Source of the DNA: Pseudomonadota bacterium
GTDB taxonomy: Bacteria; Pseudomonadota; Alphaproteobacteria; Caulobacterales; Caulobacteraceae
NCBI GenBank assembly: GCA_023434015.1
Contig: JAEYTM010000023.1
Location: 1 to 7,033, forward strand
DNA length: 7,033 nt
Direction: 5' to 3'
This document shows, one piece after another, positions 1-4,222 of the stretch; position 1 is the first letter of the stretch, and the number at the start of each line of letters is the position of its first letter. A program made the position numbers and the translations under genes. A model generated the notes under the pieces. That model did not search any database, was not told where the DNA came from, and worked only from the letters and a program-made list of their open reading frames with translations.

Positions 1-861
1 GGCACACGCAAGGCGCTGGCGGTGACCTCCGACGTCACGCCGCGCTATGTGCTGAACGACCCCTACGAGGGGGGCAAGCAGGCGGTCGCCGAAGCCTGGC
101 GGAACCTGACCGCCGTCGGCGCCGAGCCCATCGCCATCACCGACAACCTCAACTTCGGCAACCCGGAGCGGCCCGAGATCATGGGCCAGATCGTCCGGTC
201 GATCGACGGCATGGCGGAAGCCTGCGCGGCGCTCGACTTCCCGGTCGTGAGCGGCAACGTCAGCCTCTACAATGAGACCAACGGCGCGGCCATTCCGCCG
301 ACGCCGACGGTGGGCGCGGTCGGCCTGCTGAGCGACTATGCCGACCGGGCGTCGTTCTCGGGAATGTCGGCTGGACAGACGCTGGTGCTGGTCGGCGAGA
401 CCCGCGGCGAGCTGGGCGCCTCGATGTACCTGCGCGAGATCGTCGGTCGTGAGGACGGCGCGCCGCCCCCGGTCGACCTGGCGCTGGAGCGGCGGACCGG
501 CGACATGGTGCGCGGCCTGATCAAGGCCGGAGCGGTGCGCGTGATCCATGACCTGTCGGATGGCGGCCTGATCGCCGCGGCCGCCGAGATGGCCCTGGCC
601 TCGGGCGTCGGCGCCAGCCTCTATATAGCCGGCGACAGCCCGCCCCACGCCCTGCTGTTCGGCGAGGACCAGGCCCGCTATCTGATCGCCGCCACCGACC
701 CACAGGCGGTCCTCGACGCGGCGGCCCAGGCCGGCGTGCCGGCCTCGATCATCGGCAAGGCCGGTGGCGACAGCCTCTCGGCCGAAGGCCTGTTCGACGT
801 TTCCCTGGCCAGAATCCGCGCGGCCCACGAGGGCTGGATGCCCGCCTATATGGGCGGCTGA
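1..861 (+). CDS. purL: Phosphoribosylformylglycinamidine synthase subunit PurL, C-terminal part (5' end outside window)
   Basis: PurL is the ATP-dependent synthetase subunit that converts FGAR to FGAM with ammonia supplied by the PurQ glutaminase, the fourth step of IMP synthesis in the cytosol. The reading frame is open from base 1, so the gene enters the window already in progress; 286 codons plus a stop are seen, compared with roughly 600-740 residues for complete small-type PurL. Recognisable family segments, numbered from the first codon in the window, are PYEGGKQAVAEAWRNL near 21-36, ITDNLNFGNPE at 46-56, SGNVSLYNE at 84-92 and the C-terminal HDLSDGGL at 183-190. The last belongs to the ATP-binding C-terminal domain shared with PurM-like proteins. 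The frame is uninterrupted and ends in YMGG. The internal GTG at base 22 is not a true start, because homologous sequence continues upstream of it. The next gene begins one base after the stop, which suggests translational coupling. Confidence 0.96.
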   Translation, partial: GTRKALAVTSDVTPRYVLNDPYEGGKQAVAEAWRNLTAVGAEPIAITDNLNFGNPERPEIMGQIVRSIDGMAEACAALDFPVVSGNVSLYNETNGAAIPPTPTVGAVGLLSDYADRASFSGMSAGQTLVLVGETRGELGASMYLREIVGREDGAPPPVDLALERRTGDMVRGLIKAGAVRVIHDLSDGGLIAAAAEMALASGVGASLYIAGDSPPHALLFGEDQARYLIAATDPQAVLDAAAQAGVPASIIGKAGGDSLSAEGLFDVSLARIRAAHEGWMPAYMGG

Positions 862-862
862 G

Positions 863-1999
863 GTGACGGGGCGGCCGCATATCGCCGCCACCCGGGCGCT
901 GATCGGTCAGCCGGGATCGGGCCTTGCCATCCCGACACCCGCGGCGATCCTCGACCTCGACGCCTTCGACCGTAACCTCGCGAAGATGAGCGCTCGCGCG
1001 GCCGCCGCCGGCCTGGCGCTCAGGCCCCACGCCAAGTCCCACAAATGCGCCACCCTCGCCCGCCGGCAGGTCGAGACCGGCGCGGTCGGGGTCTGCTGCG
1101 CCAAGCTGGCCGAGGCCGAGGCGATGGCGGCGGCGGGACTGACCTCCATCCTTGTGACCTCTCCCATCGCCGGCCCCGGCTCCGCCCAGCGCGCGGCGCG
1201 CCTGGCGGCCACGCTCCCCGACTTCCGCATCGTGATCGATCATGCCGACGGCGCGATCGAACTCGATGCGGCGGCGCAGGGTCCGGTCCAGGTGCTGATC
1301 GACATCGACGTCGGCATGGGTCGCACGGGCGTGGCCGATGCGGCCCAGGCGCTCGGGGTCGCCGCCGCGATCGCCGCCCGGCCGAACCTGAAACTGATCG
1401 GCGTCCAGGCCTATGGCGGCCACTGGCAGCACATCCACGGACTCGAAGCCCGCAAGGCGGCCGTCGGCGACGGGATGACGCGGCTCCGGACCGTCCTGGG
1501 CGCCTTGCGCGAGGCGGGTCACGCCATAGGCGTCGTCACCGGCGGCGGCACCGGCAGCTTCGCCACCGACGTCGCCCAGGGCGTGTTGACCGAGGTGCAG
1601 CCCGGTTCCTACGCCTTCATGGACCGGGAATACCGCGACGCCCTGGGGACCGACCCGGACGGCGCCTTCGAACAGAGCCTGGCCATCGCCGCCACGGTGA
1701 TCAGCGCCAACCACCCCGATTGGGTGACCGTGGACGCCGGGCTGAAGGCCTTCGCCACCGAGGGTTCCGTGCCCGCGCCCCTGACGCCGAAGTTCGCCGG
1801 ATGCGCCTACCGCTGGTTCGGCGACGAGCACGGCCTGCTGATGCGCCCCGCGCACCTGCCGGTGGCGCGTGGCGAGCGGGTCGACTTCGTGCCGCCCCAC
1901 GTCGATCCGACGCTGGATCGCTACGACGTGCTACATCTCGTGCGGAACGGGGTGCTGGTCGACATCGTCCCGATCGAGGGGCGCGGCGCCTCCCAATAG
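863..1999 (+). CDS. D-threonine aldolase / D-serine dehydratase-family PLP enzyme
   Basis: This 378-residue protein is a fold-type III pyridoxal-phosphate enzyme with an alanine racemase-like N-terminal barrel and a C-terminal D-serine dehydratase-type beta domain. Family members cleave D-threonine to glycine and acetaldehyde, or dehydrate D-serine or D-threo-3-hydroxyaspartate. Visible features are the TPAAILDLDAFDRNL entry strand (about 32-46), RPHAKSHK with the presumed PLP lysine at K58, QAYGGH at 182-187, the phosphate-binding glycine loop GGGTGS at 227-232, EVQPGSYAFMD, and a C-terminal PPHVDPT with H346 and D348 as likely metal ligands. From memory of the family, His-x-Asp is the pattern in D-threonine aldolases and His-x-Cys in zinc-dependent D-serine dehydratases, so aldolase is favoured. 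I chose GTG 863 because it gives the usual family length (about 370-380) and lies one base after the purL stop. The open frame also extends upstream inside purL, but that part has no family resemblance. The exact substrate is not provable from sequence. Confidence 0.9.
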   Translation: MTGRPHIAATRALIGQPGSGLAIPTPAAILDLDAFDRNLAKMSARAAAAGLALRPHAKSHKCATLARRQVETGAVGVCCAKLAEAEAMAAAGLTSILVTSPIAGPGSAQRAARLAATLPDFRIVIDHADGAIELDAAAQGPVQVLIDIDVGMGRTGVADAAQALGVAAAIAARPNLKLIGVQAYGGHWQHIHGLEARKAAVGDGMTRLRTVLGALREAGHAIGVVTGGGTGSFATDVAQGVLTEVQPGSYAFMDREYRDALGTDPDGAFEQSLAIAATVISANHPDWVTVDAGLKAFATEGSVPAPLTPKFAGCAYRWFGDEHGLLMRPAHLPVARGERVDFVPPHVDPTLDRYDVLHLVRNGVLVDIVPIEGRGASQ

Positions 2000-2017
2000 C
2001 GATCGGAGAGCGGGGCC

Positions 2018-2422
2018 ATGGACCTGCTGGTCAACATCGACGTTCCCGACCGCCTCAAAGCCGAAACCTTCTACACCCGGGCCTTCGGTCTGCGACCGAC
2101 GCGGCGGTTCGGCGACGCCGGCGTGGAGCTGAGCGGTTGGCCGGTCCGGCTCTATATCCTGGAGAAGACCGCCGGCACGGTCGGCGCCGGCCGCGACATG
2201 CGCCGCTATGAGCGCCACTGGAGCCCCGTGCATCTCGATGTCGTCGTCGAGGATCTGGCGGTCGCGCTGGCGCGCGCGCTCGCCGCCGGCGCGGTGCTGG
2301 AAGGCGAGGTCCGCACCGCCGCCTGGGGGAAGATCGTCACCCTCGCCGACCCCTTCGGTCATGGCATCTGCCTGATCCAGTTCCTCGGACGTGGCTACGA
2401 CGAGATCGCCGAGCCCGCCTGA
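2018..2422 (+). CDS. VOC (glyoxalase/bleomycin resistance/dioxygenase) superfamily protein
   Basis: This 134-residue protein has the two beta-alpha-beta-beta-beta modules of the vicinal oxygen chelate fold. Module one is DLLVNIDVPDRLKAETFYTRAFGL through VRLYILEK (residues 2-50). Module two begins at SPVHLDVVVEDL (69-80) and ends with the typical DPFGHGICLIQFLGRGYDEI (111-130). In VOC metalloenzymes the ligands usually sit in the first and last strands of each module. Here the equivalent positions appear to be N6, E49, H72 and Q121, so only part of a classical His/Glu set is present and metal-dependent catalysis is uncertain. A GGAGAG ribosome binding site at 2005-2010 lies seven bases before the ATG. 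The gene starts 18 bases after the aldolase-family gene, so the two are probably one transcript, and a role with the same metabolite is possible but unproven. The reaction cannot be assigned from sequence. Confidence 0.87.
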   Translation: MDLLVNIDVPDRLKAETFYTRAFGLRPTRRFGDAGVELSGWPVRLYILEKTAGTVGAGRDMRRYERHWSPVHLDVVVEDLAVALARALAAGAVLEGEVRTAAWGKIVTLADPFGHGICLIQFLGRGYDEIAEPA

Positions 2423-2496
2423 TCGCCACGCCCGCCTTGGCGCTTGCCTAGAGGGCAGCCCGCGGCCTATCCCCGCCTCGACAGCCGGAGACCCCC

Positions 2497-2730
2497 ATGC
2501 CCATCGCGCTCCCCGACCTTGAAGCCATCCTGCGTGAGGGGTTCCCCGACGCGCAGATCCAGATCGACGACCTGGCCGGCGATGGCGACCACTACCGCGC
2601 CCGCATCGTGTCCACCGCCTTCGCCGGCCTGTCGCGGGTGAAGCAGCACCAGCTGGTCTATGCCGCCCTGAAGGGGAAGATGGGCGGCGAGTTGCACGCC
2701 CTGGCCCTGGAGACGTCCGCGCCGCAATAG
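2497..2730 (+). CDS. bolA: BolA family protein
   Basis: This small cytosolic protein (77 residues) has the BolA alpha-beta fold. The core FAGLSRVKQHQLVYAAL (42-58) carries the near-invariant H51, and ELHALALET (65-73) carries the C-terminal H67. The variable loop GDGDHYRARIV has H32 where other BolAs have Cys or His; a histidine here is the type that forms a His-ligated [2Fe-2S] heterocomplex with a monothiol glutaredoxin. The protein is short, ending just after the last strand without a C-terminal tail, which is common in alphaproteobacterial copies. A GGAG at 2487-2490, six bases before ATG 2497, supports the start. The gene follows the VOC gene after 74 bases and precedes the CGFS glutaredoxin gene by 75 bases. 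This pairing is conserved and functional: BolA and CGFS glutaredoxin act together in iron-sulfur cluster handling and iron sensing. Confidence 0.93.
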   Translation: MPIALPDLEAILREGFPDAQIQIDDLAGDGDHYRARIVSTAFAGLSRVKQHQLVYAALKGKMGGELHALALETSAPQ

Positions 2731-2745
2731 CGCGGCCCGCGCGGC

Positions 2746-2774
2746 TTGACCCCAGAGGTCGGGCTCCCTAGCTG
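2746..2774 (+). promoter_or_regulatory. Candidate housekeeping promoter of grxD
   Basis: A TTGACC box at 2746-2751 is followed after 17 bases by TAGCTG (2769-2774), within the run CCCTAGCTG. This resembles the alphaproteobacterial vegetative promoter with a strong TTGAC -35 and a degenerate CTA-containing -10. Transcription would start near 2781, leaving a leader of about 25 bases before the grxD ATG at 2806. It lies wholly in the bolA-grxD gap, so grxD could be expressed independently of purL and bolA. Identified by eye only. Confidence 0.45.
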
Positions 2775-2805
2775 TGGCCACAGCCTTACGCCGAAAGATC
2801 GACCG

Positions 2806-3150
2806 ATGACCGACGCCGCCACCGGAAACCCTGTCCACGACTTCATCGCCAAGGCGGTGAGCGAGCACCCCGTGGTGCTGTTCATGAAGGGCGAGCCGGA
2901 ACAGCCGCGTTGCGGCTTCTCCGCCACCGTGGTGCAGATCCTCGACCACCTGGAGGCCAATTTCGTCGGCGTCGACGTGCTGCAGAGCGAGCCGCTGCGT
3001 GAAGGTATCAAGACCTACTCCGACTGGCCGACCATCCCGCAGCTCTACGTGAAGGGCGAGTTCATCGGCGGCTGCGACATCGTGCGCGAGATGTTCCAGT
3101 CGGGCGAGCTGAAGACCCTTCTGGCTGAACAGGGCGTGCTGGCCAGCTAG
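2806..3150 (+). CDS. grxD: Monothiol CGFS glutaredoxin (Grx4/GrxD type)
   Basis: This 114-residue single-domain glutaredoxin of the CGFS class binds a glutathione-ligated [2Fe-2S] cluster and passes it to acceptor proteins or to BolA partners, rather than acting mainly as a thiol reductase. Diagnostic features are FMKG with the glutathione-binding K28, PRCGFS with active-site C36, WPTIPQLYVKGEFIGGCDI (74-92) with the cis-proline P78 and the GG turn before C90, and the C-terminal helix MFQSGELKTLL. I chose ATG 2806 because the reading from there matches the usual family N-terminus. The in-frame TTG at 2746 would add 20 unrelated residues and coincides with a likely -35 box. A GAAAG stretch at 2793-2797 is a weak ribosome binding site. 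The location directly after bolA supports the iron-sulfur role. Confidence 0.95.
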   Translation: MTDAATGNPVHDFIAKAVSEHPVVLFMKGEPEQPRCGFSATVVQILDHLEANFVGVDVLQSEPLREGIKTYSDWPTIPQLYVKGEFIGGCDIVREMFQSGELKTLLAEQGVLAS

Positions 3151-3212
3151 TTCTGCTCGCCCGCTGCGGTCCGGTCCGGCGGCCGCGTTCAGGGAAGCGT
3201 GCATCTTATGGA

Positions 3213-3240
3213 CGGGCGCGCCCGACGGGGGTCCTCCCGT
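3213..3240. terminator. GC-rich hairpins in the grxD/DUF2200 convergent gap, possible weak terminator
   Basis: The 136-base gap between two convergent genes contains a perfect 12-base palindrome CGGGCGCGCCCG (3213-3224), immediately followed by ACGGG/CCCGT arms (3225-3229 and 3236-3240) around a six-base loop. Convergent gene ends are where terminators are expected. However, no T-run follows on either strand, so a classical intrinsic terminator is not shown; a Rho-assisted or non-canonical one is possible. Nothing else is recognisable in this gap. Confidence 0.25.
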
Positions 3241-3286
3241 GGCGCTGTGCTGCGCCTGTAGGCGGTCTCCGGGCCGACGCCGCATA

Positions 3287-3634
3287 CTATTCCCGCAGTA
3301 TTTTCCCCATCGGCCTGCCCCGGGCCAATTCGTCGATGAGCTTGTCGAGGATCCGCAGCTCGCGCATCAGCGGGTCCGCGACCTCCTCCACGCGAACGCC
3401 GCAGACGATGCCCCTGACCGCATCGCGGGCGGGATTCAGCCGCGGCGCCTGGGTGAAGACGGTCTGCACGTCCGAACCGTCCGCGAGGCGCGCGGCGAGC
3501 CCCGCGGCGCTGTAGCCGGTGAGCCAGAGCAGGATCTCATCGACCTCCGCGCGGCTGCGCCCCTTCTTCTCCGCCTTGGCGACATAGAGCGGATAGAGGC
3601 TCGCGAAGCGGGTGGTGAAGATGCGATGGGTCAT
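3287..3634 (-). CDS. DUF2200 family protein, function unknown
   Basis: This 115-residue protein, read from ATG at 3634 down to TAG at 3289-3287, matches my memory of the DUF2200 family along its whole length. Recognisable segments are MTHRIFTTRFASLYPLYVAKAEKKGRS at the N-terminus, the EVDEILLWLTGY segment (30-41), the central QAPRLNPARDAVRGIVCGVRVEEV and the C-terminal DPLMRELRILDKLIDELARG. It is predicted to be a small soluble mainly helical protein with no signal peptide, membrane segment or known catalytic motif; I know of no established biochemical role. The frame is open for 37 codons further upstream, but those residues lack family similarity, whereas a GGAG (CTCC at 3643-3646 on the + strand) sits eight bases before ATG 3634. 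The gene is convergent with grxD and divergent from the receptor gene. It appears to be transcribed alone. Confidence 0.88.
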   Translation of the reverse strand: MTHRIFTTRFASLYPLYVAKAEKKGRSRAEVDEILLWLTGYSAAGLAARLADGSDVQTVFTQAPRLNPARDAVRGIVCGVRVEEVADPLMRELRILDKLIDELARGRPMGKILRE

Positions 3635-3735
3635 GGGCTGCGCTCCGGCGGGCGTCCCGACTGTCAGCTTGGAGCCAGGGCGAGTGCTCTTGGGGCGTCG
3701 AGCAGCGGCAGCGGAATCATCCCCCGGACAAATCC

Positions 3736-3751
3736 TGCTCACCATGTGAGA
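3736..3751. promoter_or_regulatory. CTCA-N5-TGAG palindrome, copy 1 (candidate operator)
   Basis: The sequence TGCTCACCATGTGAGA contains the arms CTCAC and GTGAG around CAT. It matches the second copy at 4044-4059 in 13 of 16 positions, and both keep the same arm spacing. It lies about 100 bases upstream of the DUF2200 start. A regulator binding both copies is an inference from repetition plus symmetry. Confidence 0.35.
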
Positions 3752-3824
3752 GGCCCTCCCCCTCCGCGATTTCCGCTGCGGATCAAGCCATGCCTAGTCT
3801 GGCGGCCGATCCTGCTTGCTGGAT

Positions 3825-3880
3825 GACAGCATCCGCTGCCGGTCCGCGCGGGACAGTATCCGCAATTTTGCCGACAGCAT
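3825..3880 (+). repeat. Three spaced GACAG(C/T)AT direct repeats
   Basis: GACAGCATCCGC (3825-3836) recurs with one change as GACAGTATCCGC (3852-3863), and its first eight bases recur as GACAGCAT at 3873-3880. The spacings are 27 and 21 bases. The third copy overlaps the left arm of the inverted repeat at 3877-3897. Spaced direct repeats in a promoter region can be regulator binding sites, but the motif is short and was found by eye. Confidence 0.3.
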
Positions 3881-3897
3881 AACCGAACACGTTATGC
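3877..3897. promoter_or_regulatory. GCATAAC-N7-GTTATGC inverted repeat (candidate operator)
   Basis: Two perfect seven-base arms, GCATAAC at 3877-3883 and GTTATGC at 3891-3897, flank a seven-base spacer. The geometry, 21 bases with the half-site centres about 14 bases apart, could suit a dimeric regulator. It is more AT-rich than its surroundings and sits in the middle of the divergent region, where it could act on either gene. No regulator family can be named from it. Confidence 0.4.
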
Positions 3898-4043
3898 CGG
3901 CGTGACGGAAAATCCAAAGAACCTTAGCGTGCGAGTCGCCAACTTCTTACAATGGTGACCGCTAGGCGCCTTCCCCTTTAGGTCGGGGAGCTAGGGGTGC
4001 AGCGAGCCTTGTCCTGGGCGCGCCGTCCCGATTCATCCGTCAT

Positions 4044-4060
4044 TTCTCATCACGTGAGAA
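4044..4060. promoter_or_regulatory. TTCTCA-N5-TGAGAA palindrome, copy 2 (candidate operator)
   Basis: Perfect six-base arms TTCTCA (4044-4049) and TGAGAA (4055-4060) surround TCACG. It repeats copy 1 near 3744 with the same geometry, centre to centre 308 bases away. It ends 17 bases upstream of the TTGACT box and 162 bases before the receptor start codon, a plausible operator position for control of the receptor. Confidence 0.4.
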
Positions 4061-4077
4061 CAATACACCGCGACTAT

Positions 4078-4098
4078 TTGACTCGCGTGCATGCACGC
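4078..4098 (+). promoter_or_regulatory. TTGACT box abutting a 14-base perfect palindrome, candidate receptor promoter/operator
   Basis: TTGACT (4078-4083) is a good -35 match. One base later comes GCGTGCATGCACGC (4085-4098), a perfect 14-base palindrome that would fall in the promoter spacer. A factor bound there would overlap RNA polymerase. The -10 expected near 4101-4106 (AAACGT) is poor, so promoter activity may need an activator or the true -10 may differ. The first ATG of the longest open frame lies inside this palindrome at 4091, but it is not taken as the start. Confidence 0.35.
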
Positions 4099-4152
4099 CG
4101 AAACGTCCCGGGGCTTTGAACCCCGCAAGAAGGGTGGAGGCGAGGGAAACGT

Positions 4153-4200
4153 CAGGTCGCGCCACCGGCGCGATGCACCAGGTCGCGTCACCGGCGCGAT
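4153..4200 (+). repeat. Tandem 22-base repeats, each forming a hairpin, in the receptor leader
   Basis: Two 22-base copies at 4153-4174 and 4179-4200 differ at one position (C 4162 versus T 4188), with a 26-base period. Each contains a seven-base stem around the loop ACC: TCGCGCC/GGCGCGA at 4157-4173 and TCGCGTC/GGCGCGA at 4183-4199. The single substitution leaves a G-U pair in RNA, so the second stem is still complete as RNA. The second hairpin ends nine bases before the ribosome binding site. A further CGGGG-N7-CCCCG hairpin lies upstream at 4109-4125. Confidence 0.65.
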
Positions 4201-4207
4201 TTACATC

Positions 4208-4215
4208 GGGAGGGA
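4208..4215 (+). promoter_or_regulatory. Strong ribosome binding site fixing the receptor start
   Basis: GGGAGGGA ends eight bases before ATG 4223. It is the strongest Shine-Dalgarno-like element in the window and selects this ATG over the in-frame ATG at 4091, after which the reading frame runs through the hairpin repeats. Confidence 0.8.
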
Positions 4216-4222
4216 ACGAAAC

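Larger units (their letters stand above)
3635..4222. other. 588-base divergent regulatory region between the DUF2200 and receptor genes
   Basis: I see no convincing gene here. Open frames that cross it are extensions of neighbours or shadows, and the composition is visibly less GC-rich than in the coding regions, especially around 3860-3960 and 4030-4085. It separates two divergent genes, so it must hold promoters for both, yet no textbook promoter stands out for the DUF2200 gene. For the receptor there are TTGACT at 4078-4083 and an isolated TACAAT at 3948-3953 without a good partner. Several symmetric or repeated elements, listed separately, make this look like a regulated receptor promoter with a long structured leader. 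Confidence 0.6.

Noticed and set aside
764..862. Upstream GTG as the start of the aldolase-family gene
   Set aside because: The added 33 residues are out-of-frame purL sequence with no family similarity; GTG 863 gives the normal length and sits just after the purL stop.
749..1900. Long open frame on the - strand opposite the aldolase-family gene
   Set aside because: It is an antisense shadow: rich in Arg, Gly, Ala and His with no recognisable domain, and fully covered by a gene with clear family motifs on the + strand.
1045..2211. 388-codon + strand open frame overlapping the aldolase-family and VOC genes
   Set aside because: Its product is a low-complexity Arg/Gly/Pro-rich sequence produced by reading GC-rich codons out of frame.
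2424..2456. Short inverted repeats (CGCCA/TGGCG) and a CTAGAG box between the VOC gene and bolA as terminator or promoter
   Set aside because: The stem is only five bases with a nine-base loop and no T-run, and no -35 box lies at a usable distance from CTAGAG.
3635..3745. 37-codon N-terminal extension of the DUF2200 protein
   Set aside because: The residues lack resemblance to the family, and GGAG stands eight bases before the ATG at 3634.
3239..3826. 195-codon + strand open frame over the DUF2200 gene
   Set aside because: It is antisense to a gene with full-length family similarity and has no domain or credible ribosome binding site.
4091..4222. ATG 4091 as the receptor start
   Set aside because: It would put 44 charged residues before the signal peptide and read through the hairpin repeats; the strong ribosome binding site at 4208-4215 supports ATG 4223.
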